Origin: Acinetobacter wuhouensis
GTDB taxonomy: Bacteria; Pseudomonadota; Gammaproteobacteria; Pseudomonadales; Moraxellaceae
NCBI RefSeq assembly: GCF_001696605.3
Contig: NZ_CP031716.1
Span: 2,852,001-2,916,000, forward strand
Direction: 5' to 3'
Length of the DNA stretch: 64,000 nt
The translations under genes and the position numbers were made by a program. Each line of letters begins with the position of its first letter. Within the stretch, counting starts at the first letter, position 1. A model generated the notes under the pieces. The model was not told the origin of the DNA. It ran no database searches and worked only from the letters and a program-made list of their open reading frames with translations. This document shows, one piece after another, positions 9,650 through 18,123 of this stretch.

Positions 9650-10144
9650 TCATTTTAAATTCTTTTTTAGCTCGTCTTCCACGATACCTATTTCAATATC
9701 ACTAAACTTACGAATTTCCCCTTCTGCATGTTTTTCTAACATTCCACCAACCAACGGAACCTTAACTTTCACTTGCCAATCTAATTGAATATTAAGCTGC
9801 TGCGCATTTCCTGTAATTGAGCGTTGGCAACTCGCTTCTAAGGGCAAGTTTGCACCTAATTCAACAGTTGAAATCAACGTTTCTAAATTTGTCACATCAG
9901 TTCTTTTTAGTCTAAATGCATCTTTTAAAAGCTTCTTTGCAATTTCAGGGATATTCACATCCAGATTATAAACACGCTTTAAAGTGTAAATATCACCCTG
10001 AATAACCGATTCGAGAATTTGTAAATTTTCACCAGGGATGCGTTTACACACTGCTTCATGAAGTGTTGTATCTTTTGCTAAGCGCTTAAAATCAATAATG
10101 GATACCCCATTAATTGTTGCATGGATAGTAAAACGATGAGCCAT
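9650..10144 (-). CDS. DUF2505 family protein
   Basis: A 164-residue soluble protein that I recognise as a DUF2505 member. This family has an SRPBCC/START-like helix-grip fold and is known mainly from actinobacteria and Moraxellaceae. The beginning 'AHRFTIHATINGV' and the later pattern 'KVKVPLVGGMLEKHAEGEI' are typical. No signal peptide, membrane segment or catalytic motif is visible. It stands alone between the cyclase gene and the pnuC operon. Family assignment is from memory of the pattern; the function is unknown. Confidence 0.7.
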   Translation of the reverse strand: MAHRFTIHATINGVSIIDFKRLAKDTTLHEAVCKRIPGENLQILESVIQGDIYTLKRVYNLDVNIPEIAKKLLKDAFRLKRTDVTNLETLISTVELGANLPLEASCQRSITGNAQQLNIQLDWQVKVKVPLVGGMLEKHAEGEIRKFSDIEIGIVEDELKKNLK

Positions 10145-10415
10145 ATAGAATTCCTTGTGATTTTCTTTAATTTTGATTTATCTAATTCATCTCGATTTTT
10201 TAATATACAGGGCTAAAACTATTTTTTATTGACATTTTGCGACACTATTTATGACATTTTAAATTGGAACGATTTAGAGTGCTGTATGACGCAAAATTAT
10301 TTTGTGCGATTTAAAACTTTATATTGCATCAAAACTCTTATTAGAACCATTTATGAATTAAAAAAGGTCAGAATATTTTTAGAAAATGATCAATTAAAAT
10401 ATGCAAAATGTCCTT

Positions 10416-10721
10416 TTATAAAATTTTGTAATGAAATTGACCTGATTGATCTTTTATTTCTAATCTAATCTCATGACGTACTTCTATTTTAAAATACATG
10501 CCTGAATAGTAAATTTTAGCCTCCCATTGCCCCCAATCAAAACCAAAAATATCAAATTCAGCACGGTTAGGCAATTGATCTAAGATCGCCATCTTACAAA
10601 AATAATGTGGCTCATAAGATGGACAAAACTCATGAAAATGATCAAATAATCCATAAATAATTTGCTCAAACTTACTTTGATTGAAGCCAAGAATATCTAA
10701 AATAAATACTTCGTTATTCAA
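10416..10721 (-). CDS. Hypothetical small protein, paralogue of the upstream gene
   Basis: A 101-residue protein of unknown function. It starts with TTG, preceded at eight bases by AGAGAG as a Shine-Dalgarno. It shares spaced residues with the 96-residue product encoded just upstream: both have 'L..LP', then 'G.D.G', then 'I.Y..M.F.IE'. The two probably arose by duplication. The gap to the upstream gene is 20 bases, so it is likely the third gene of a pnuC operon. There is no signal peptide or membrane segment. The non-ATG start makes the exact 5' end uncertain. Confidence 0.6.
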   Translation of the reverse strand: MNNEVFILDILGFNQSKFEQIIYGLFDHFHEFCPSYEPHYFCKMAILDQLPNRAEFDIFGFDWGQWEAKIYYSGMYFKIEVRHEIRLEIKDQSGQFHYKIL

Positions 10722-10741
10722 ATCTTTATCTCTCTAAAATT

Positions 10742-11032
10742 TTACTTTTTGAGTTGAATGATTTTATTTTCAAACTTTAAAACAATTTTATCTAAAAAAC
10801 TTTCAATATTAAACAACATGTCTTTATATTGAATTTGAATATAAAATTCATCAGCACCATCATCTAGTCCAGAAACAGCCCATGTTGACCCATGAGGAAG
10901 TTCTTTTAACCATTCAGCTTTATAAAAATCAGATACAGAATCAAAATAAATATACTGTTCAGGGTTCACCATGATTTTATTTACAACAACTTGAAACTTT
11001 TGTTTTTGTATTTGAACAAAATCAATAATCAT
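10742..11032 (-). CDS. Hypothetical small protein in the pnuC operon
   Basis: A 96-residue acidic protein of unknown family. An AGGTGA ribosome binding site lies just before its ATG, and it starts 26 bases after the stop of pnuC. It has no signal peptide or membrane helix. The pattern 'LKELPHGSTWAVSGLDDGADEFYIQIQY' aligns with the neighbouring 101-residue protein. Small acidic paralogues encoded side by side can be immunity-like or SMI1/KNR4-like proteins, but nothing here proves that. Confidence 0.65.
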   Translation of the reverse strand: MIIDFVQIQKQKFQVVVNKIMVNPEQYIYFDSVSDFYKAEWLKELPHGSTWAVSGLDDGADEFYIQIQYKDMLFNIESFLDKIVLKFENKIIQLKK

Positions 11033-11058
11033 GGCTCACCTATTACATATTAAAAATT

Positions 11059-11643
11059 TTAAATCCCTGTCAGAGCATGATTCGATTGTTTCTTTTTCAC
11101 GTCTGTCCAGTGAATCCATCCATACATCGCCAAGCCAACGAATGCCGCATATAAACCCGCTGTAGGATATAAATTCTGTGAAATAAACATACCGACATAA
11201 ATAATATTGACGAAAATCCACAGGATCCATGTCGCAATATGCTTTCGACTAGTCCAATAAGTTGCCAATAAACTAAATGCTGCCAACTGAGAATCAAGCA
11301 TTGGTAAATTGGCATCTGGAATATTTTCTAAAGCTAAACCAAAAATTACTCCACCAATCGCAGCAAGAATCATTTGAAATATGACTTTAGGTATAGGAAG
11401 TGGTTCTATTCGAATCTCATGGTCTTGCTGCTTACCTTTCAACCAATGGTAAAAGCCATAAAAATTTACGACCATAAAGAAAATTTGTAAAATCGACTGG
11501 CCGTAGATTTTAAAATCCCAGAAGATATAAACATATAAAATATAAGCTAAAAAATTAAAACCCCAGCACCACATATTACGCTTAATGGTCAATGTTACCC
11601 CAATGAGGCTAATAATCACGGCGAATATTTCTAATGGTGACAT
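11059..11643 (-). CDS. pnuC: Nicotinamide riboside transporter PnuC
   Basis: PnuC is an inner-membrane facilitator for nicotinamide riboside, a precursor of NAD. The 194-residue product has about seven membrane helices. It shows family motifs including 'WGFNFLAYILYVYIFWDFKIYGQ' early and 'ATYWTSRKHIATWILWIFVNIIYV' late, with the Trp-rich positions that line the substrate path in PnuC structures. It heads a probable operon with two small unknown genes. The prs-nadV pair at 44.5 kb supplies the matching nicotinamide branch of NAD salvage. No NrtR-like or THF/NadR signal was found upstream. Confidence 0.9.
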   Translation of the reverse strand: MSPLEIFAVIISLIGVTLTIKRNMWCWGFNFLAYILYVYIFWDFKIYGQSILQIFFMVVNFYGFYHWLKGKQQDHEIRIEPLPIPKVIFQMILAAIGGVIFGLALENIPDANLPMLDSQLAAFSLLATYWTSRKHIATWILWIFVNIIYVGMFISQNLYPTAGLYAAFVGLAMYGWIHWTDVKKKQSNHALTGI

Positions 11644-11739
11644 GCAGGAAACTTCTTAAAATAGAAGTGGCTATTATGAAAAAAAATGGAATGATTGCAA
11701 GTGAAAAACTACGATAAACAGACCGTTTTAAACCAATAA

Positions 11740-11767
11740 AAAAAGAGTGTATGACTACACTCTTTTT
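11740..11767. terminator. Bidirectional hairpin terminator
   Basis: AAAAAGAGTGT and ACACTCTTTTT form a perfect 11-base stem around a six-base loop, with A and T runs on both sides. It lies upstream of pnuC and beside the insertion-sequence relic. It no longer follows an intact gene, so it may be left over from a gene lost when the IS sequences entered. Confidence 0.75.
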
Positions 11768-11806
11768 CTACATGTGTTATGTCCCGCCCTGAAATAAGTT
11801 TACACA

Positions 11807-12088
11807 TTAGAAATTTATTTTATAGAACAAGATCAAAACCAAAGAGTTAAATGCACTCAAAGAGATTATTCGTTTGCCTTTAAAATGATAGTTATTCATG
11901 ACGTTGAAAGTGCTGAAGGCGTATATTATTTATCATTGGAAGAATTACAAATTGATCTGGGTGAGTGGTTAAAGTTTTATAATACTGATCAACCCCATCA
12001 GGGCAAGGTGTGCAATGGTCGAACACCATTTGCAACATTACTGGATAGAAAATGAATTTGGGCTGAAAAGAATTTAGCTCAAATTTAA
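11807..12088 (+). pseudogene. Chimeric transposase relic: IS3-type OrfA head joined to IS481-type tail
   Basis: Read in one frame, 11807-11910 encodes 'IEQDQNQRVKCTQRDYSFAFK', the start of an IS3-family OrfA of the kind common in Acinetobacter. About ten residues later the same frame reads 'LSLEELQIDLGEWLKFYN', 'DQPHQGKVCNGRTPFATLLD', then a TGA stop at 12053, then 'IWAEKNLAQI' and a final stop. That second part is the C-terminus of an IS481-family DDE transposase. No start codon remains, the whole catalytic core is missing, and an internal stop is present. The piece is therefore a dead composite of two elements. Family names rest on motif recall. Confidence 0.8.
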
Positions 12089-12099
12089 CCTGACACTTT

Positions 12100-12177
12100 C
12101 AATTAAATATCGGTAACTGTCAGATGAGATTTGAGCTAGTACAATTAAATTTCGGCAACTGTTGGTTTGAGCTAATA
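12100..12177. repeat. Two tandem degenerate copies of an IS481-like terminal repeat
   Basis: CAATTAAATATCGGTAACTG at 12100 is repeated as CAATTAAATTTCGGCAACTG at 12142. The first copy continues with TCAGATGAGATTTGAGCTAGTA and the second with the shorter TTGGTTTGAGCTAATA. Each looks like the right end of the IS481-type element whose transposase tail precedes it, so two insertions or a nested insertion and deletion probably took place here. Confidence 0.6.
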
Positions 12178-12247
12178 CGTATAAAGTTCTATTCTTCTTT
12201 TCCAACTCTAGTTAGTTATAAATAATATTAAGCGTAATTTTGAATCA

Positions 12248-13252
12248 TCAACACGGTATAAAATATTTTACTGCAATCAATTGATTATTCTTAAAATAAA
12301 ATAGATAAGCATCATCCATATCTTTAGTATTTATACTTAGCATTATATCATATTTCAATTTAGCAGCATCCTCACTTGCAGCACCTATCGTATCAGTTGA
12401 GTTCTTACTTTCATCAAGGCTATAACCTGTTTTAAAAAGTTGCTTTACTTGGCTCAAAGTCGTAGCTGATGTGACTGTTTTCCCCATCACTTGTACTTGA
12501 TCTTTTGCTGTTAAACCAAATACCCCCATCACCACCATTTGATCATTTGCAATGCGTAAATCATAATGGTCTATCGTCGTACTTTTCTCAGCTTGATCAT
12601 CAGGAAAAAAGCCACCGCATTCAACTTCATCCGCCACATAGCCCATACGATCAAGCTCGCCGAAAAAAGGACTACTATTAGAATACATCTGCTTCCCGAG
12701 TTGAATAATCGTTTTCTTATTTGGATCTTCTATTTCTTCTAAAGATGTATTTTTATAAATGTACTGTACTTTTTCTTCTGAATATGGGATAACGCCTTTA
12801 ATAATATTATTTTCAATGCGATTAAACTCAACTCGATCTAAGTGGTCTTGCATGCCTGCTGCAAAAATTGAAGCTAATCGATAACTGCCATCTTTATTCT
12901 GTAAAAATATAGCATATTCATAGGCAGGAACTTGTGCATCGCACTCCCAAACTTTTGCATAACCGTATAAAAAGTCAGCTTTTCCATCACGGTTAAGATC
13001 GCCAATAATTAAACTATCGTCATCGACATCAGATACGATCTTACATGTCCCACCCAGTAATTCTTTATTCGATTTTTTGATTGCCTCTAACATCAATGCT
13101 TTATTGTCTTTCTTCTGTGCTACGTTGTGTTGCGTTACATCTTGTTTCTGTCCACTTTCATTCGCACTCACCTTTTGATCATTTTTTTGACATGCCACAA
13201 GCAACAAACTGCCACATAACGAAAGACTCAAAAACATTTTTTTATATTTCAT
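12248..13252 (-). CDS. Lipoprotein with an EF-hand/FG-GAP-like loop
   Basis: A 334-residue exported lipoprotein. The signal peptide ends in a clear lipobox (LLLVAC, Cys at about residue 21), followed by a polar linker. 'DLNRDGKADFLYGY' near residue 88 is a calcium-binding-type Asp-rich loop as seen in FG-GAP and dockerin repeats. The later half resembles small-protein secretion or envelope-stress lipoproteins of Acinetobacter but is not a family I can name. It is monocistronic, divergent from the crotonase gene and preceded by about 200 non-coding bases. Confidence 0.75.
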   Translation of the reverse strand: MKYKKMFLSLSLCGSLLLVACQKNDQKVSANESGQKQDVTQHNVAQKKDNKALMLEAIKKSNKELLGGTCKIVSDVDDDSLIIGDLNRDGKADFLYGYAKVWECDAQVPAYEYAIFLQNKDGSYRLASIFAAGMQDHLDRVEFNRIENNIIKGVIPYSEEKVQYIYKNTSLEEIEDPNKKTIIQLGKQMYSNSSPFFGELDRMGYVADEVECGGFFPDDQAEKSTTIDHYDLRIANDQMVVMGVFGLTAKDQVQVMGKTVTSATTLSQVKQLFKTGYSLDESKNSTDTIGAASEDAAKLKYDIMLSINTKDMDDAYLFYFKNNQLIAVKYFIPC

Positions 13253-13457
13253 GATTATTCAATTTAAAAATTTTTCACAAGAATAGCCATCTCATTTTCA
13301 AAACTCAATACAGTTTGCCAATTAGCCATACGCTTTTCTGTGCTATACAACTTAAACGATACAGTCACATATTAAAGATTGACTGTTTTCTAACGATCGT
13401 TTAAAAACTTAAATAACACCGAATCATTTAAACCCAAAATGAATGTGAGAACCAAAA

Positions 13458-14246
13458 ATGTCAGATACACAAGGAAAAGTCAGTCGTGAAATTCGTGGTC
13501 ATATTTTCCTCATTGGCTTAGACCGTGCGAATAAACGCAATGCCTTTGATAGTCACATGATTCACGATCTATCAATGGCATTAACAGAATACGAAAACAA
13601 TCCTGAACTACGCTGCGCTGTTGTATTTGCCCATGGCGATCATTTTACCGCTGGCTTAGACTTGGTTGAGTTACAACCTAAACTGGCGGACGGCGTTTTC
13701 AATTTCTCAGATGATATTGTCAATCCTTGGGGAACGGTTGGACGCCAAAGAACCAAACCGCTTGTCACCGCAGTACAAGGTTATTGCTACACCGCAGGGA
13801 TTGAGTTGATGTTGAATTCCGACATCGTAGTTGCCAATGAAAATACCCAATTTACTCAAATCGAAGTACAACGTGGCATTTTACCTTTCGGCGGTGCAAC
13901 CGTTCGTTTTGTGCAAGCAGCAGGCTGGGCAAAAGCCATGAAATATGTACTGACTGGCGACTTATTCTATGCGCAAACTGCCTATGAAATGAATCTGGTA
14001 ACAGAAGTTGTTGAAGGTAACAATCAATTAATTCGAGCACTTGAATTGGCTGAACGTATCGCTCAGGCAGCACCGCTTGCTGTTCAAGCTGCGCTGAAAT
14101 CTGCACATCAAGCCTTTTTACAAAGTCCAGAAACTGCATTTGCCAATTTACAAGATTTGCTCACGCCATTACTTGCCTCACAAGATGCACAAGAAGGTGT
14201 AATGGCAATGCTTGAACGCAGAGCACCACAGTTCAAAGGCAAATAA
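13458..14246 (+). CDS. Enoyl-CoA hydratase/isomerase (crotonase) family protein
   Basis: The 262-residue product has the crotonase fold, which handles acyl-CoA thioesters. The first oxyanion-hole segment is 'HFTAGLDL' (about residue 61) and the second is 'GYCYTAGIELML' (about residue 106). Glu residues stand at both usual catalytic places (GIEL and QIEV), so hydratase activity is plausible. Which acyl-CoA is used cannot be told. It is followed by an alpha/beta hydrolase and a TetR regulator on the same strand, with gaps of 52 and 43 bases, which suggests one transcription unit. Confidence 0.88.
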   Translation: MSDTQGKVSREIRGHIFLIGLDRANKRNAFDSHMIHDLSMALTEYENNPELRCAVVFAHGDHFTAGLDLVELQPKLADGVFNFSDDIVNPWGTVGRQRTKPLVTAVQGYCYTAGIELMLNSDIVVANENTQFTQIEVQRGILPFGGATVRFVQAAGWAKAMKYVLTGDLFYAQTAYEMNLVTEVVEGNNQLIRALELAERIAQAAPLAVQAALKSAHQAFLQSPETAFANLQDLLTPLLASQDAQEGVMAMLERRAPQFKGK

Positions 14247-14298
14247 TTGATTATTTTAAATTCATAAATAGTCAGCGATGTAGATCTATAGAGAAACG

Positions 14299-15228
14299 AT
14301 GATGCAAAATGTAAAACACCAAACCGGAACAGACGCTTCAAGTAAAACAGACTTTGCTAATGAAAATAGCTTCAATGCACAGTCTGTTACTTTTAAAGCT
14401 TTAGATGGATATGAACTGAATGGAACACTCTATTCTCCAACACATCCAAGTACAGCTAAAATCGTCCTTGCAAGTGCAACAGGTGTGCCACAAGCGTTTT
14501 ATCGTCGTTTCTCTGAATATGCGACACAACTGGGTTATGAAGTCTTAACATTTGATTATCGTGGAATCGGAAAATCTGCTCCGCGACATTTAAAAGGCTT
14601 TCAAATGTCTTATCTGGATTGGGGAAAGCTTGATTTAGCTGGTGCGATTGATTACCTCTATGATGAACATGCACCACTATTTTTAGTTGGACATTCCTAC
14701 GGTGGGCAGGCTTTGGGTTTAACCCCAAACCATCAAAAAATCACAGCGATGTATTGTTTTGGTACTGGTGCAGGTTGGCACGGTTATATGCCTTTTAAAG
14801 AAAAAATCAAAGTCCAAGCCATTTGGAATATCGTCTTTCCACCAATGGTTGCTGTCACAGGCTATTTACCATGGAGCAAACTCAATATGGGGGCTGATCT
14901 CCCTAAAGGGGTTTATCAGCAGTGGCGAAAATGGTGTAAAAACCCAACCTATTTCTTTGCAGATCCTGAACAACATGAATTACATGAGCAATATGCACAA
15001 GTCAAAACACCGATTTATGCAGTTGCAGCCTTAGATGATGATTGGGCGCTACCAAGTTCTCGTTATGCATTTATGCAACATTATAAAAATGCCCCAATGC
15101 ACTTTATCAACATCTCAGCAGATGAGTTTGGCTTAAAACAAATTGGTCATATGGGCTATTTCCGTAAAGATTCTGAACAAATTTGGGATAAAATGCTCAA
15201 TACATTCACCACCTTAATCGCTGATTAA
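14299..15228 (+). CDS. Alpha/beta hydrolase (serine hydrolase, YbfF/YheT-like)
   Basis: A 309-residue cytoplasmic hydrolase. The nucleophile elbow is 'VGHSYGGQ' (Ser about residue 137). 'LASATGVPQAFYRRF' is the oxyanion region and 'DDDWALPSSR' supplies the acid. A His near 'QIGHMGYF' completes a Ser-Asp-His triad. The substrate is unknown; esters or thioesters fit the neighbouring crotonase. A tandem MM at the start leaves ATG at 14299 or 14302 possible. No signal peptide is present. Confidence 0.85.
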   Translation: MMQNVKHQTGTDASSKTDFANENSFNAQSVTFKALDGYELNGTLYSPTHPSTAKIVLASATGVPQAFYRRFSEYATQLGYEVLTFDYRGIGKSAPRHLKGFQMSYLDWGKLDLAGAIDYLYDEHAPLFLVGHSYGGQALGLTPNHQKITAMYCFGTGAGWHGYMPFKEKIKVQAIWNIVFPPMVAVTGYLPWSKLNMGADLPKGVYQQWRKWCKNPTYFFADPEQHELHEQYAQVKTPIYAVAALDDDWALPSSRYAFMQHYKNAPMHFINISADEFGLKQIGHMGYFRKDSEQIWDKMLNTFTTLIAD

Positions 15229-15271
15229 CATTTTGAATGTTTAATCAATTCGGCTTGCCATAAGGATATCT

Positions 15272-15832
15272 ATGCGCCCACAAAAACTCTCCTCAGAACA
15301 AATGCTCAACATCTGCGCATTGCAATTTAAAGCGCACGGATATGCAGGAACGAGCATGGAGATGTTGGCAAAAGCTTGTGGGTTGAGTAAAGCATCTTTC
15401 TATTATTATGCACCAAACAAAGAAGCCTTATTACTCAAAGCCTTAGAACATACACATCAATATTTAAATCAACAGTTGTTCACACTAGATGACTTCAATG
15501 AAGTTGATCCAATCACACAATTTGAAAATATGCATCGCAAAGCAATACAGTTTTTTAGCTATGAAATTAAAGGCTGTTTGGTAGGCATCATCTCACTCGA
15601 AGCCAGCTCAATTTCGGAACAGATTCTTCAAAAAATTCGAGATATTTTCCAAGATTGGCAAACCGCTTTTTATCAACTTTTTAAGCAAAAACTTAATGAA
15701 AATACGGCGCAAAATCTAGCAAAAATCAGTGTTGCGGATTATGAAGGTGCTATTTTAATGTATCGTTTAAACAATGACTTATTTTATTTAGATCAAATTA
15801 AATCTAGAATTTTACAAACTCTTGATCAATAA
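15272..15832 (+). CDS. TetR/AcrR family transcriptional regulator
   Basis: The 186-residue product has an N-terminal helix-turn-helix, 'GYAGTSMEMLAKACGLSKASFYYYAPNKEALL', which is the TetR DNA-binding signature. The C-terminal ligand domain has 'YEIKGCLVGIISLEASS', typical of regulators that control efflux or hydrolase genes. It lies 43 bases after the hydrolase and probably regulates the crotonase-hydrolase-TetR unit. The ligand is unknown. Confidence 0.88.
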   Translation: MRPQKLSSEQMLNICALQFKAHGYAGTSMEMLAKACGLSKASFYYYAPNKEALLLKALEHTHQYLNQQLFTLDDFNEVDPITQFENMHRKAIQFFSYEIKGCLVGIISLEASSISEQILQKIRDIFQDWQTAFYQLFKQKLNENTAQNLAKISVADYEGAILMYRLNNDLFYLDQIKSRILQTLDQ

Positions 15833-15869
15833 AAGTGCTCATCATTATAATCCACTTTGGAAATAATCA

Positions 15870-16229
15870 ATGAAATTCAATCTTTTAATATTTAGCCTTA
15901 GCTTCATACCTACTATTAGTTTTGCCCAATGCAATCAACAAGATCAAATGTCGCTTTATAAATGCATGGAACAACAACTTAAAACTGATAAAGCTAAAAT
16001 GAACAAACTTTACCAACAAGTCTATAATCAATATGATGAGAAAAATAAAGCATTATTAGAAAAATCACAAAAAGCTTGGCTCAATTATCGTATTGCCCAG
16101 TGTGATGAACTTATGAGTAGTTTGACTTATGGTACATTAGGATTAGCCTCTGGCTTTGCCCATCTAGACTGTCAAATCAATTCAACTGAGTTTCGATTAA
16201 AAGAATTGAAATCACTTATCGAAAATTAA
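15870..16229 (+). CDS. LprI/DUF1311-type secreted protein
   Basis: A 119-residue protein with a cleavable signal peptide (cleavage near 'SFA-QCN'). The mature part follows the LprI N-terminal/DUF1311 pattern: 'CNQQDQMSLYKCMEQQL', 'LEKSQKAWLNYRIAQCD' and a late Cys ('HLDCQ'). Four cysteines could form two disulfides in the periplasm. Some family members inhibit lysozyme (MliC/LprI type), but that role is not shown for most. It starts 37 bases after the TetR gene on the same strand and may be read through. Confidence 0.8.
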   Translation: MKFNLLIFSLSFIPTISFAQCNQQDQMSLYKCMEQQLKTDKAKMNKLYQQVYNQYDEKNKALLEKSQKAWLNYRIAQCDELMSSLTYGTLGLASGFAHLDCQINSTEFRLKELKSLIEN

Positions 16230-16282
16230 GTCATTTAAAATCAGACCATTTCTTTTAAGTCACACCTTTTAAGCCTTATCTT

Positions 16283-16840
16283 TTAAATCACGTCTTTAAA
16301 CTCAGCTTTATGCTCTATCCCCTCACAATCGACATGGGCATAGAAAATACCGTAACGTCCCACATAATATTCAAGTGATTGATCATGATAATGCCAAAAC
16401 ACTGACCATTCGCCAAAATCAAAAGCACCCACTTGGCTTTCTGTATTCATTGGCATTTTACTTAACAGCTCTTGTTGAATTTTTTCCGCTTGTAGGAAGT
16501 CTCGCACTCGTAAAGCTTGTGAAAAAAACATTTCGGCTGCCGAGTCAAATAAGCGCTGATCTTCATCGCTAACTTCAACTTCAGTAATCTGATGTTCAAT
16601 CGTTGACCCTGCGGAATCCTGTGACGAATCAACGGACTCTACCACTGCTTTTTGACGTTCCTCATCAATCATCTGTTTAATGATTTTAGTTTTCTCTGGT
16701 AATTCATCATCATGTTGAACAATTTGAGATAAATCTTGTCGTTGTTGATCAAATGCTGCATTGATTTTATGTTTTGCGACCATACGCCATAGGACATACA
16801 ATACGCCTATCACGAGAATAAAAATAATAATTTTCAACAT
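16283..16840 (-). CDS. Single-pass membrane protein of unknown function
   Basis: A 185-residue protein with one N-terminal membrane helix (residues 2-20), followed by a basic residue cluster and a cytoplasmic acidic region of low complexity (about residues 60-95). The C-terminal part, about residues 95-185, includes 'FGEWSVFWHYHDQSLEYYVGRYG' and may fold as a small domain. It is a stable presence in Acinetobacter as far as I recall, but I know no function. It converges with the LprI-like gene. Confidence 0.65.
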   Translation of the reverse strand: MLKIIIFILVIGVLYVLWRMVAKHKINAAFDQQRQDLSQIVQHDDELPEKTKIIKQMIDEERQKAVVESVDSSQDSAGSTIEHQITEVEVSDEDQRLFDSAAEMFFSQALRVRDFLQAEKIQQELLSKMPMNTESQVGAFDFGEWSVFWHYHDQSLEYYVGRYGIFYAHVDCEGIEHKAEFKDVI

Positions 16841-17068
16841 AATATGATCTCAAACTTTTCAATTGCAATGCAATCTATATACAGCTTTACGGTTTTGTAA
16901 TTTGAATATTTTTAATAATTTACACTCTAAATTGTATAACTATCTAAATTCGAGTATTTGGCTTAAACGTAACATTTTTTTTCATTGTCAATTTATTAAC
17001 TTTACAATCGAAATATAGTTGGATGTACTATACCTTGCATATAGAACACCCATTGGATGGTGATTGAA

Positions 17069-17986
17069 TTATTGCAAAGACTTTAACTGAGCTAATTGCT
17101 GTTGATCTTGCAACTGTTTTTCAAAGTCAGCTTTGCCTTTTTCCACATAACTTTGTAAGCCTGTAGGGTCAATAAAAGCCCGTTTATCGCCTGCTTGCAA
17201 CTTTTCCAATTTCTGTTTCATATTAAAACGATCAGCCTTATTGGCAAGGAAAATATCTGCATGAATCGCTTCTAAAGTTTTAAAAGTTTGCTGCATATCT
17301 GACACAATATCTGGATAATTTTTATTATTTAACAGGTAATAGCCACCTGTAAATAAGCTATCTGCATAAATCACTTTATAATTTTTAAAATGATATTTTA
17401 CATCAGTGGTCCAAGACGTCGCCCCAGGCAAATGCCCAGGTGTTGCATGCGCAGTAAAAGTTTGGCGACCAAGTTTAAGCTGTTCACCATCTTTAATAAT
17501 AATGTCCGCTTTTACCACTGGAAATAATAATTGATTTCCCAAAGCAAAATCCGAAGTCGCGCCATTGGCAAGCATTTCAGCATTGGCAGCACTCGCGATT
17601 AATTTTGCCCCACTCCATTGTTTTAATTGCGCAAAACCACCCGCTTGGTCTAAACGTGCATGACTATTCAGCAAATACTTAACATCTGTAATTTTAAAAC
17701 CTAACTTTTCTATATTGGCTTTAATTTGTGGTGCAGATTGAGCAATGCCACTGTCAATTAGAACCAAACCATCACCTGTGTCAAACAACACGGAAGATAA
17801 ATTTTCAGTACCGACATAGTAGATATGATTGAAAATCTTGAATGGCTCAATAGGTGTATTCCACGACTCGAACAAACTCAAAGGTGGTGCTTCAGTTAAT
17901 GCTTGTTGCGCATTTAATGGAGTTGCATGCGCGAGTTGAAAGCTCATCGCCATGAGTGAAAATGCTATTGATTTGATCAGATGCAT
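17069..17986 (-). CDS. Subclass B3-like metallo-beta-lactamase-fold hydrolase with R/Q/K ligand changes
   Basis: The 305-residue protein starts at ATG 17986; an upstream TTG is less likely. It has a signal peptide cut near 'AHA-TPL' and acts in the periplasm. The overall pattern is that of class B3 enzymes: 'LIDSGIAQSAPQIKANIEKLG', 'TPGHLPGATSWTT', 'YADSLF' (the Ser221 position) and a C-terminal helix region. The zinc-site loop reads H-A-R-L-D-Q instead of H-x-H-x-D-H, so the residues at standard positions 118 and 121 are Arg and Gln. The position usually His263 is Lys ('LANKADRF'). Asp120, His116 and His196 remain. This matches the described 'B3-RQK' variant class. Beta-lactam hydrolysis is possible but not assured. 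Confidence 0.82.
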   Translation of the reverse strand: MHLIKSIAFSLMAMSFQLAHATPLNAQQALTEAPPLSLFESWNTPIEPFKIFNHIYYVGTENLSSVLFDTGDGLVLIDSGIAQSAPQIKANIEKLGFKITDVKYLLNSHARLDQAGGFAQLKQWSGAKLIASAANAEMLANGATSDFALGNQLLFPVVKADIIIKDGEQLKLGRQTFTAHATPGHLPGATSWTTDVKYHFKNYKVIYADSLFTGGYYLLNNKNYPDIVSDMQQTFKTLEAIHADIFLANKADRFNMKQKLEKLQAGDKRAFIDPTGLQSYVEKGKADFEKQLQDQQQLAQLKSLQ

Positions 17987-18123
17987 TGAAGCGGTCCATG
18001 CCAATAAAACCGCTATACTTTATCAAATTACGACACTTTTCAATTTTTTATTGCTTAAAAAACAACAAACTCAATGCAAAATTGTAAAAGTTATTTTCAA
18101 AATATGAAATTTCAAATAAAAGC

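Noticed and set aside
9650..10144. DUF2505 protein considered as a toxin or immunity partner of the small genes beside pnuC
   Set aside because: It is separated from them by 270 bases and is of a widespread single-gene family.
10229..10468. 79-codon plus-strand open frame
   Set aside because: It overlaps the 3' end of a better minus-strand gene, is low in complexity (Ile, Leu, Phe, Lys) and has no recognisable feature.
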